DNA of 64,000 bases from Pseudogulbenkiania ferrooxidans 2002 (GTDB lineage Bacteria; Pseudomonadota; Gammaproteobacteria; Burkholderiales; Chromobacteriaceae), in contig NZ_ACIS01000005.1 of assembly GCF_000174355.1 (NCBI RefSeq), forward strand, positions 331,780 to 395,779. Reading direction: 5' to 3'. Positions 25,853-36,884 of this stretch are shown piece by piece. Each line of letters opens with the position of its first letter. Position 1 is the first letter of the stretch. A program made the position numbers and the translations under genes. The notes beneath the pieces were generated by a model. The model was not told where the DNA came from and searched no databases. It saw nothing but the letters and a program-made list of their open reading frames with translations.

Positions 25853-26542
25853 ATGTTTCTGCAAGGCTTTGGCCCGCTGATTTTTGAGGGAACGCTGCAG
25901 ACCATCAAGCTGGCACTGGTGTCGATGCTGCTCTCCGTCCTGATCGGACTGGTGGGCGCCTCGGCCAAGCTGTCCAGCCACCGACCGTTGCGATACCTCG
26001 CCACGGCCTACACCACGCTGATCCGCAGCGTGCCCGACCTGGTGATCATGCTGCTGCTGTTCTACAGCCTGCAAATCCTGCTCAACCAGCTCACCGACTG
26101 GGCCGGCATCGAGCAGATCGACATCGACCCCTTCCTCGCCGGGGTGGTGACGCTGGGCTTCATCTACGGCGCCTATTTCACCGAGACCTTCCGCGGCGCC
26201 TTCCAGGCCGTGCCGCGCGGCCAGCTCGAGGCCGCCACCGCCTACGGCATGAAACCGTGGCTGGTATTCCGCCGCGTGCTGTTCCCGCAGATGATGCGCT
26301 TCGCGCTGCCGGGCATCGGCAACAACTGGCAGGTGATGATCAAGGCCACCGCCCTGGTGTCCATCATCGGCCTGGCCGACATCGTCAAGGCAACCCAGGA
26401 TGCGGGTAAGAGTTCGATGCAGCTGTTTTTCTTCAGCATCGTGGGCGGGCTGATCTACCTCGCCATCACCACGCTGTCGAACGGGGTGTTGTTGTGGTTG
26501 GAGCGCCGTTATTCGGTCGGCGTCAGAAAGGCTGAGCTATGA
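25853..26542 (+). CDS. aotQ: Arginine/ornithine ABC transporter permease (HisQ-like)
   Basis: 229 residues, hydrophobic, with about five membrane segments. The permease EAA loop is present as QLEAATAYGMKPWLVFRRVLF with the following LPGIGNN, the site that docks on the ATPase. RSVPDLVIMLLLFY is typical of the HisQ branch. ATG at 25853 follows AAGGAG. The stop overlaps the aotM start (ATGA), so the two permeases are made in equal amounts and should form a heterodimer in the inner membrane. Confidence 0.92.
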   Translation: MFLQGFGPLIFEGTLQTIKLALVSMLLSVLIGLVGASAKLSSHRPLRYLATAYTTLIRSVPDLVIMLLLFYSLQILLNQLTDWAGIEQIDIDPFLAGVVTLGFIYGAYFTETFRGAFQAVPRGQLEAATAYGMKPWLVFRRVLFPQMMRFALPGIGNNWQVMIKATALVSIIGLADIVKATQDAGKSSMQLFFFSIVGGLIYLAITTLSNGVLLWLERRYSVGVRKAEL

Positions 26543-27252
26543 ACGAGATCCTGCAGCAATACTGGCAGGCCTATTTGTGGAGCGACGGCTACCACATCAC
26601 CGGCGTCGCCATGACCCTGTGGCTGCTAACGGCGTCGATCGCCATCGGCTTCGTGCTGGCGGTGCCGCTGGCGGTGGCCCGCGTGTCGCCCAATCCGCTG
26701 ATCCGCGGCCCGGTGTGGTTCTACACCTACGTGTTCCGCGGCACGCCGCTCTACATCCAGCTGCTGGTGTTCTACACCGGCATCTACAGCATCGAGTCGG
26801 TGCGCGCCCAGCCGCTGCTCGACGCCTTCTTCCGCGAGGGCATCAACTGCACGCTGCTGGCGTTCGCGCTCAACACCTGCGCCTACACCGTGGAAATCTT
26901 CGCCGGCGCGATCCGCGCCACGCCGTACGGCGAGATCGAGGCGGCACGCGCCTACGGCATGTCGAGCTTCACGCTATACCGCCGCGTCATCCTGCCCTCG
27001 GCGCTGCGCCGCGCGCTGCCGTACTACAGCAACGAGGTGATCCTGATGCTGCATTCCACCACGCTGGCGTTCACCGCCACGGTGCCGGACATCCTCAAGG
27101 TGGCGCGCGACGTCAACTCCGCCACCTACGCCTCGTTCGAGGCCTTCGGCATCGCCGGCGCGCTGTACGCCGTGATCGTGTTCGCGCTGGTCTGGCTGTT
27201 CCGCCGCGGCGAGCAGCGCTGGCTCGCCTTCCTCAAGCCGCAGGCGCATTGA
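26539..27252 (+). CDS. aotM: Arginine/ornithine ABC transporter permease (HisM-like)
   Basis: 237 residues with five or so membrane spans. RGTPLYIQLLVFYTG and the EAA loop EIEAARAYGMSSFTLYRRVIL are the HisM-type family signatures. The partner subunit is aotQ, overlapped by four bases. The next gene is the ATPase aotP. Start ATG at 26539 lies inside the aotQ stop and relies on coupled translation. Confidence 0.92.
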   Translation: MNEILQQYWQAYLWSDGYHITGVAMTLWLLTASIAIGFVLAVPLAVARVSPNPLIRGPVWFYTYVFRGTPLYIQLLVFYTGIYSIESVRAQPLLDAFFREGINCTLLAFALNTCAYTVEIFAGAIRATPYGEIEAARAYGMSSFTLYRRVILPSALRRALPYYSNEVILMLHSTTLAFTATVPDILKVARDVNSATYASFEAFGIAGALYAVIVFALVWLFRRGEQRWLAFLKPQAH

Positions 27253-27276
27253 TTCGCCGTATTGGGAGAGATTGAA

Positions 27277-28044
<768 letters not shown>

Positions 28045-28075
28045 CCGTGGCGTCGCTGTTGCGGCAGGACTGCTG

Positions 28076-29047
28076 ATGGATACGCCACGCCAGTTGGCAG
28101 TGCTGCTGCTGCCGCCCTGTTCGATGTTCGGCATCGGCTGCCTGAGCGAGCCGTTTGTCCAGGCCAACCGCCTGTCCGGCAAGAGGCTCTACCAGCTCAG
28201 TTTTTACACCTGGGACGGCGAGCCGTTGCCGCTCTCCGGCGGCATGGTGTTCCCGGTGGCGGGCGCGCTGCGCGAGGCGGCGCCGTTCGAGCAGCTGTTC
28301 GTGCTGAGCGAAGGCGTCGCGTCGTTCGCCGACTCGGGCCTCTTCACCAGCGAACTGGGGCGCCTGGCGCCGCGCCTGACGCTGTTGGGCGGCGTGCACG
28401 CCGGCGCCTGGTGGCTGGCCAGTGCCGGCGTGCTGGACGGTTACCGCGCCACCATCCACTGGCAGGACTACCCACGCTTCGCCGACCGCTTTCCCAAGGT
28501 AGTGGCGAGCCAGCGCGTGTTCGAACTCGATCGCGACCGCTTCAGCTGCGGCGGCGCGCTGGCCGTGCTGGATGGCGCACTGGCGCTGATCGGGCGCGAT
28601 CATGGTGCCGAGCTGGTGGAATCCGTCGCCGCGGTGCTGTGCGCCGAACGCGTGCGCGGCAGCGAGGAGAAGCAGCGCGTGCCGCTGCTGGCGCGTGTCG
28701 GCGAGCGCCAGCCCAAACTCACCGAGGCGGTGATGCTGATGGAAGCCAATATCGAGGAGCCGCTCACCACCGACGAGATCGCCCAGTTCACCGGGCAATC
28801 GCGCCGCCAGCTCGAGCGGATGTTCAAGCAGCACCTCGACGTGCCGCCGTCGCGCTACTACCTGCAACTGCGCCTGGAGCGGGCGCGCGCCATGCTGCGC
28901 AACACCGGCAAGTCGGTGGTGCAGATCGGCCTGTTGTGCGGCTTCTCGTCCGGCCCGCACTTTTCCACCGTGTATCGTTCCCATTTCGGCATCGCCCCGC
29001 GCGAAGAGCGTTTCGCCAACGAGACCAAACCGGCCGACGCCGAGTGA
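28076..29047 (+). CDS. argR: ArgR: AraC-type regulator with a GATase1-like domain
   Basis: 323 residues. The N-terminal DJ-1/PfpI-like domain (about 1-200, AVLLLPPCSMFGIGCLSEPF) lacks an obvious active enzyme site and probably binds arginine. The C-terminal AraC domain has two HTHs: TTDEIAQFTGQSRRQLERMF and SVVQIGLLCGFSSGPHFSTV. This is the architecture of Pseudomonas ArgR, which lies at the end of aotJQMOP-argR and activates arginine uptake and the aru pathway. It differs entirely from the E. coli ArgR hexamer. Short gap after aotP suggests cotranscription. Confidence 0.88.
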   Translation: MDTPRQLAVLLLPPCSMFGIGCLSEPFVQANRLSGKRLYQLSFYTWDGEPLPLSGGMVFPVAGALREAAPFEQLFVLSEGVASFADSGLFTSELGRLAPRLTLLGGVHAGAWWLASAGVLDGYRATIHWQDYPRFADRFPKVVASQRVFELDRDRFSCGGALAVLDGALALIGRDHGAELVESVAAVLCAERVRGSEEKQRVPLLARVGERQPKLTEAVMLMEANIEEPLTTDEIAQFTGQSRRQLERMFKQHLDVPPSRYYLQLRLERARAMLRNTGKSVVQIGLLCGFSSGPHFSTVYRSHFGIAPREERFANETKPADAE

Positions 29048-30412
<1,365 letters not shown>

Positions 30413-30423
30413 GCGCCACAACT

Positions 30424-30502
30424 CGTAGGGTGGGTGAAGGCAAATATGCCGGAACCCATCAGCATCGACCGATGGGTTTCGCGTTGCCCCTCCCATCCTA
30501 CG
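30424..30502. repeat. 79-bp palindromic extragenic element, copy 1
   Basis: Imperfect inverted ends CGTAGGGTGGG and CCCATCCTACG enclose an inner perfect stem AACCCATC (30453-30460) / GATGGGTT (30471-30478). A second element with the same length and plan is at 34172-34250. It occupies the aruC-aruF gap. Confidence 0.8.
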
Positions 30503-30528
30503 AACAGAAACCATTGGAAGGGACTGAC

Positions 30529-31572
30529 ATGCTGTTTGTTCGACCGAGCAAGCTTTCCGATCTGGACCAGATCGAGCGCATGGCGCGATCGGGCGGGCCG
30601 GTGCTGCACTCGCTGCCGCCCGACCGCCAGCGCCTGCAACAGCGCGTGAACGACTCGCTCAATTCGCTGCGCAGCGAGGTCGAGTGCCCCGGCGAAGAGA
30701 GCTACCTGTTCGTGCTGGAAGACTCCGCCAGCGGCCGGCTCTACGGCACCGCCGGCATCATGGCGATGGCCGGCTTTTCCGAGCCGTTCTACGCCTTCCG
30801 TAACGAAGTACTGGTGCACGCCTCGCGCGAGCTCAAGGTGAACCACCGCGTGCACGCGCTGATGATGTCGCACGAGCTGACCGGCCGCACCCGGCTCACC
30901 GGCTTCTACTTCGACGAAGCCGCTCTCGGCAACGCGCTGCTGGCGCCGCAGCTGTTGTCACGCTCGCGCATGCTGTTCATCGCCGAGCACCGCGAACGTT
31001 TCAGCAACGAGATCTTCTCGGTGCTACCCGGCGTGGCCGACGAAGAGGGCCGCTCGCCGTTCTGGGACGGCGTCGGCTACAAGTTCTTCCGCCGCGACTT
31101 CACCCAGATGGAACTGGCCTCCGGCGGCCGCAGCCGCACCTTCATCGCCGAAATGATGCAGGTCGACCCGCTCTATGTACCGCTGCTGTCGGAAGAGGCG
31201 CAGCGCGTGATGGGCGAGCCACACGTCGGCGCGCGCCTCAACTACCGCTGCCACCTGGCCGAAGGCCTGGAGCCGGACAAGTTTGTCGACCTGTTCGACG
31301 CCGGCCCGGTGCTGACCGCGCCGCTGGAAGTGTGCCAGTCGGTGCGCCACAGCCGGGTGCACAGCGCGCTGCGCGGCGAGGCGAGTGGCCCGACCGTGCC
31401 TTACCTGGTGAGCAATACCCAAACCGGCGATTTCCGCTGCACCGTCGCCGAGCTGCCGGCGCGGCTGGAGAGCGAGATCGTCCTGCCGCAAGAAGTGGCC
31501 GACGTGCTGGAGATCGCCGACGGCGACGAAGTGCGTTGCGCGCCGCTGCACGTTGAAGGAGCCCGCCCATGA
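30529..31572 (+). CDS. aruF: Arginine N-succinyltransferase, alpha subunit
   Basis: 347 residues. It is part of the AruF-AruG pair that transfers succinyl from succinyl-CoA to the alpha-amino group of arginine, the first step of the AST pathway. The AstA family start MLFVRPSKLSDLDQIERMAR, the GNAT-like YLFVLEDSASGRLYGTAGI, and SPFWDGVGYKFFRRDF are characteristic. ATG at 30529 follows GAAGGGACTGAC. It overlaps aruG by four bases (ATGA) and is about 35-40% alike to it by eye, reflecting an old duplication. Confidence 0.93.
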   Translation: MLFVRPSKLSDLDQIERMARSGGPVLHSLPPDRQRLQQRVNDSLNSLRSEVECPGEESYLFVLEDSASGRLYGTAGIMAMAGFSEPFYAFRNEVLVHASRELKVNHRVHALMMSHELTGRTRLTGFYFDEAALGNALLAPQLLSRSRMLFIAEHRERFSNEIFSVLPGVADEEGRSPFWDGVGYKFFRRDFTQMELASGGRSRTFIAEMMQVDPLYVPLLSEEAQRVMGEPHVGARLNYRCHLAEGLEPDKFVDLFDAGPVLTAPLEVCQSVRHSRVHSALRGEASGPTVPYLVSNTQTGDFRCTVAELPARLESEIVLPQEVADVLEIADGDEVRCAPLHVEGARP

Positions 31573-32609
31573 TCGTGATGAGACTGTGCCGACCGGACGA
31601 TGTCGACGCCCTGGTGGAACTTGCGCACAAGGCCGGCCCCGGCATGACCACGCTGAAGCCCGACCACGCCGTGCAGGCGTCGCGCCTCGACCGCGTGCAG
31701 CGCACCGTCGACGGCACCGCGCCGCTGGCGGAGCAGGGTTATCTGTTCGTGCTGGAAGACAGCGATAGCGGCCAGGTGGTGGGCGTGTGCGGCCTCGAGG
31801 TCGCGGTCGGCCTCGACCAGCCGTTCTACACCTACCGCATGGACAGTTTCGTGCACGCCAGCCGCGAACTGGGGCTGTGGACCAAGATGGACAAGCTGCA
31901 CATGTCACACGGCCTGACGGGCTACTCCGAGCTGTGCACGCTGTTCCTCGACCCGGATTTCCGCGTCAACGGCAACGGCGCGTTGCTGTCCAAGGCGCGC
32001 TTCATGTTCCTGGCGCAGTTCCCGGAACGCTTCGCCGAGCACATCTGCGCCGAAATGCGCGGCCACTTCGACGAGAACGGCGAATCGCCGTTCTGGAAGG
32101 CGCTCGGCACGCACTTCTACCGCATCGACTTCCACGAAGCTGACCATCTGGTGGCGCTCGGCAAGAAGTCCTTCCTCGCCGAACTGATGCCGCGCTACCC
32201 GGTATACATCGACTTCCTGCCGCCCGAGGCACAGGAGTGCATCGGCAAGGTGCACAAGGACACCGAGCCGGCGCGCCGCCTGCTGGAGGCCGAAGGCCTG
32301 CGCCTGGAGCACCACGTCGACATCTTCGAGGGTGGCCCGGTGCTGGAAGCCCGCGTCGACAGCCTGCGCGTGATGCGCGACAGCCAGCTGTACCGCGTCG
32401 AGATCGTGGCCGAACGCGCCGCCGCCGGCGAGCAGCGCTACCTGGTGGCCAACGGCGAACTGGCCGATTTCCGCGTGATCCTGGCTTCGGCCAACCCTGC
32501 GGACAGTGTGATCGCCCTGAGTGCCGAGCACGCCCAGGCCCTGCACGTGAAGAGCGGCGACACCGTACGCGCCATGACGCTCTATCCCGCTGCCAAGGCA
32601 GCTAGCTGA
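31569..32609 (+). CDS. aruG: Arginine N-succinyltransferase, beta subunit
   Basis: 346 residues, paralogue of the preceding gene with parallel motifs: MRLCRPDDVDALVELAHKAG, YLFVLEDSDSGQVVGVCGLE, and SPFWKALGTHFYRIDFHEAD. The two subunits form the arginine/ornithine succinyltransferase of the cytoplasm. Start is translationally coupled to aruF through ATGA. aruD follows after 57 bp. Confidence 0.93.
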   Translation: MIVMRLCRPDDVDALVELAHKAGPGMTTLKPDHAVQASRLDRVQRTVDGTAPLAEQGYLFVLEDSDSGQVVGVCGLEVAVGLDQPFYTYRMDSFVHASRELGLWTKMDKLHMSHGLTGYSELCTLFLDPDFRVNGNGALLSKARFMFLAQFPERFAEHICAEMRGHFDENGESPFWKALGTHFYRIDFHEADHLVALGKKSFLAELMPRYPVYIDFLPPEAQECIGKVHKDTEPARRLLEAEGLRLEHHVDIFEGGPVLEARVDSLRVMRDSQLYRVEIVAERAAAGEQRYLVANGELADFRVILASANPADSVIALSAEHAQALHVKSGDTVRAMTLYPAAKAAS

Positions 32610-32612
32610 TAA

Positions 32613-34130
<1,518 letters not shown>

Positions 34131-34171
34131 GCCTCTCGATCAGGCGGCTGCGCCTTGGCATCATGAGTACT

Positions 34172-34250
34172 CGCAGGCTGGGCGAAGGCACACCCGCCGG
34201 AACCCATCAATAGCGGATGAGGGGTTCCGCATTGCTCCACCCATCCTGCG
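34172..34250. repeat. 79-bp palindromic extragenic element, copy 2
   Basis: Ends CGCAGGCTGGG and CCCATCCTGCG mirror those of the copy at 30424-30502. The inside shares GCGAAGGC/GTGAAGGC, CCGGAACCCATCA and GGGTTCCGC/GGGTTTCGC. It starts 41 bp beyond the aruD stop. The 20-30 bp to its left also resemble the palindrome at 45721. Confidence 0.8.
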
Positions 34251-34332
34251 CCTGCGAGGCGGCTCGGCCTGCCATGGCCCGCTCGCTTTCCGGAGGAGCT
34301 CCCGATTTTGTCTGTGGAAGTCGTCAGTGTTG

Positions 34333-34364
34333 GCAGTCCGGTGCAAACCGGGCTGCTTTTTTTT
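34333..34364 (+). terminator. Intrinsic terminator of the aru operon
   Basis: Stem GCAGTCCGGT (34333-34342), GNRA-type loop GCAA, ACCGGGCTGC (34347-34356; one G-T pair), then eight Ts. A textbook terminator. The rest of the 375-bp gap 34131-34505 holds the repeat element and the presumed promoter of the next gene. Confidence 0.9.
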
Positions 34365-34505
34365 GGGGGCCGTGCCATCCTGCGTACGGGTCGCCCCATG
34401 GCGCGTGCTGGCAGTGTCTATAGTGGATGAGGGCGGCCGCAGGGACATGCAGGCCGGGGTTCAAGGCGGCGTGCCGCTGTTTTTCGACAAGGGGGAGGGA
34501 CTGTC

Positions 34506-34853
34506 ATGCCCAACACGACGGAACCCGGATTACTCCACCTGCTGTATCTCTACTTCATTCCCTACTGGCTGTTCCGTGACGTCTCGCAGGGCGACCACAT
34601 GCTGCGCGAGCAGAACTATCGCTTCAACCGCCAGCAACGCAAATACCTGCCGGGCTATCTGATCAAGTGGGCGATCCTGTGCGCGCTGCTGTTGGCCAGC
34701 CATCACATGGCCAAGGGGCTGGCGGAGGTGGTGCCGGACTGGTACGAGGTCTTCCGCGCCTGGGCGCTGTTTTCCGGCATCAGCTTTTCGGTCGGCTTTG
34801 CCCTGATGGCCAACATCGTGGTGCTGTGGGGTTATCTGACCTTCATGCACTGA
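34506..34853 (+). CDS. Small membrane protein of unknown function
   Basis: 115 residues. The N-terminal part LLYLYFIPYWLFRDVSQG is amphipathic to hydrophobic. It is followed by a basic, Arg/Gln-rich stretch (REQNYRFNRQQRKYLPGY) and two clear membrane spans (about 52-70 and 86-112). No family recognised. ATG at 34506 has a good ribosome site (GGGAGGGACTGTC), and coding bias looks like its neighbours, so the gene is probably real. It stands alone between the aru terminator and a convergent thioesterase gene. Confidence 0.6.
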   Translation: MPNTTEPGLLHLLYLYFIPYWLFRDVSQGDHMLREQNYRFNRQQRKYLPGYLIKWAILCALLLASHHMAKGLAEVVPDWYEVFRAWALFSGISFSVGFALMANIVVLWGYLTFMH

Positions 34854-35129
34854 TGGTCTCATGCCGTAGTCGGCGGGGGCGGTGCTGCGGAATGGCACGC
34901 ACTGGCGCGCCAGGCTGCAGCAACACCGATCGATTCGGTGCATCCAATGGCACACTTGTTTGCCACCGATGCAGATCGACCCTCAAGAGACATTCATGCT
35001 TCCGGCTGACGGCCGGCTCCTTCCTGCTGTAGAGGAGACATCCGCATTGCCCGATGCGCCAAGCCGGGAACCCTGATGCACCGCGATGAGCGAGGCACGA
35101 GCCGGACCGAAGCCTTTTGTGCCGATCTT

Positions 35130-35684
35130 CTATGAAGCCTGGTCAAAGACCAGGCAAGTAGTGCTCGCGTGGGCGTAGAGCTTGCCGTCCGGTCCGACCA
35201 GCCGGCCTTCCGCGGTCGCCACCTGGCGGCCGCCGTGGACCAACCGGCCTTCCGCGCGTACCAGCGGCACCGCGTCGGTGAGTGAGCGGACGAGGTTGAG
35301 CTTCAGTTCCAGGGTGGTGTAGGCCTTGCCCGCCGGCAGCGTGGAATGCACGGCGCATCCCATGGCGGTGTCGAGCATGGTTGCGAACCAGCCGCCGTGC
35401 ACGGTGCCCATCGGGTTGTAGTAGCTGAAGCCTGGCTCTCCCTGGAATACCGCCAATCCGGGCTCGATGCGCAGCAGGGTGAAATCGAGCGTCGCAGCCA
35501 TCGGCGGGGGCGGAATCTCCCCGGCGAGGAGCGCCTGGAATATCTGCAATCCGCTGCGCCCGGCGAGCTGGGCAGGGGAGGCCACGCCGGGAGTCGTCTG
35601 GAGGCGGGCGCGCACGGCCGCCTCCTCGGCCCGCCAGCGGGCAAGCGTTTCTTCGGGGTTCATCGCGTCGGTTGGCGCTGTCAT
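35130..35684 (-). CDS. PaaI-type hotdog thioesterase
   Basis: 184 residues. The hotdog motif YYNPMGTVHGGWFATMLDTA contains the conserved NxxGxxHGG active-site stretch of the PaaI/ComA-like acyl-CoA thioesterases, followed by TTLELKLNLVRSL. It probably hydrolyses an aryl- or acyl-CoA in the cytoplasm. An N-terminal extension of about 55 residues precedes the fold. ATG at 35684 follows GAGGAGTCGACCCC. A hairpin GCCTGGTC/GACCAGGC lies over its last codons (35137-35155). It starts 17 bp after the small secreted-protein gene and may share its transcript. Confidence 0.85.
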   Translation of the reverse strand: MTAPTDAMNPEETLARWRAEEAAVRARLQTTPGVASPAQLAGRSGLQIFQALLAGEIPPPPMAATLDFTLLRIEPGLAVFQGEPGFSYYNPMGTVHGGWFATMLDTAMGCAVHSTLPAGKAYTTLELKLNLVRSLTDAVPLVRAEGRLVHGGRQVATAEGRLVGPDGKLYAHASTTCLVFDQAS

Positions 35685-35701
35685 GGGGTCGACTCCTCTC
35701 C

Positions 35702-36016
35702 CTAGCTACCTAGAATCGAGCGGCGCGCGCGCTCGTGCGGGTCGATTTTCGGCGGCGATCCCACCTCGAGTGCGGGTCGAGACGCGACGCGGGTCACGGG
35801 CGACGGGACGATTCGCTGACGCGCGAGTTCATGCGGATCCGTCGGCGCTGGCGCCTCGGTTACCGTCGTGTTGGGGATGGCTGCCGAATGCTGTGTCACG
35901 TTCAGTATCGACTGCCGCGCCTGCTCGTGAGGATCCAGCGGGCGGCCGGGATCGGCCAGCGCGGTGTGGGCGGAAATGACGAGGGCGATGCCGGACAATG
36001 CCAAAAGCGATTTCAT
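35702..36016 (-). CDS. Small exported protein with three DPHE-x-AR repeats
   Basis: 104 residues. A signal peptide (MKSLLALSGIALVISAHTAL, cleavage near ALA-DP) is followed by three copies of a short motif: DPHEQARQSIL, DPHELARQRIV and DPHERARRSIL, separated by Pro/Thr/Ala-rich linkers. No cysteine. I do not recognise a named family. The mature protein is probably periplasmic and largely disordered with three helical motifs. The protein ends exactly with the third repeat. ATG at 36016 follows AGGAGACTCATC on the minus strand. Function unknown. Confidence 0.7.
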   Translation of the reverse strand: MKSLLALSGIALVISAHTALADPGRPLDPHEQARQSILNVTQHSAAIPNTTVTEAPAPTDPHELARQRIVPSPVTRVASRPALEVGSPPKIDPHERARRSILGS

Positions 36017-36093
36017 GATGAGTCTCCTGTTCGGGTGAAGCAGTAGACGAGCGGTACCGTTGGCACCTGGCACCGCTCGGCCGGAAATGCGTG

Positions 36094-36879
36094 TCATCCG
36101 TTCATGGCACGCGACAAAAAAGCCTGGTGCAGCCAGCGTGGCGTCGCCCACGTGAGGATCACGAGGGCCTTGTTCGCCCAGCCCGCCACGACGCTGATGC
36201 GTCCGGCCTGCAAGGCGCGGATACCGGCGCGCACCACGGGGGGCGGCTGCATCATCAACCCCTTTAGCGCGGGCGTGAGCTTCATCTGCGCCGCGGTAGC
36301 GAAGCCGGTGTTCGATACGCCCGGGCAAAGCGTCGTAACGGTGACGCCATCGTGCTTGAGCTCGTGATGAAGCGCTTCGCCCAGACGCAACACGTAGGCC
36401 TTGGCGGCGGCATAGACGGCGAAGTTCTGCACGCCCTGGTAGGCCAACAGGCTCGCCACCAGCAGGATCTTCCCGCGTCCTCGAGCCCGCATGTCTTGCG
36501 CAAAGACATGGGTGACCGCGGTCAGGCTTGCCACATCCAGCTGCACCATTGCCAGCGCCGCGTCGAGCTGGCTATCCACAAACGGTCCCTGCAGCCCATG
36601 GCCGGCGTTGTTGATCAGGATGTCGATCACAATGCCTCGCTCGAGCAGACGCCGATGCAATTGGACGACTGCTGCAATGTCCGTGAGGTCGACCTGCTCC
36701 ACCACGACCTCGATGTGGTACTGCCGGCGCAATGTCTCGGCGTGCGCCTGAAGACGGTCCAGCCGGCGTGCCACCAGAACCAGGGAGCGGCCTTGCTCGG
36801 CATATTGGCGGGCGAACTCCTCGCCAAAGCCGCTCGATGCGCCCGTGACGAGCACCCATGAATTATCTGTTGTGGTCAT
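36094..36879 (-). CDS. Short-chain dehydrogenase/reductase
   Basis: 261 residues, classical SDR. NAD(P)-binding TGASSGFGEEFARQYA (about 13-28), ILINNAGHGLQG, catalytic Ser in LLVASLLAYQG, and YAAAKAYVL with the Tyr-x-x-x-Lys pair. Arg-rich positions after the second strand (VARRLDRLQ) suggest NADPH. Substrate unknown; it is of the DltE/YqjQ-like membrane-associated group by general look. It follows the outer-membrane factor gene by five bases, so it belongs to the efflux locus transcript. Confidence 0.88.
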   Translation of the reverse strand: MTTTDNSWVLVTGASSGFGEEFARQYAEQGRSLVLVARRLDRLQAHAETLRRQYHIEVVVEQVDLTDIAAVVQLHRRLLERGIVIDILINNAGHGLQGPFVDSQLDAALAMVQLDVASLTAVTHVFAQDMRARGRGKILLVASLLAYQGVQNFAVYAAAKAYVLRLGEALHHELKHDGVTVTTLCPGVSNTGFATAAQMKLTPALKGLMMQPPPVVRAGIRALQAGRISVVAGWANKALVILTWATPRWLHQAFLSRAMNG

Positions 36880-36884
36880 TTTGC

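Noticed and set aside
35137..35155. Hairpin GCCTGGTC/GACCAGGC at the end of the thioesterase gene as a terminator
   Set aside because: It lies within the last codons and no T run follows on the minus strand.
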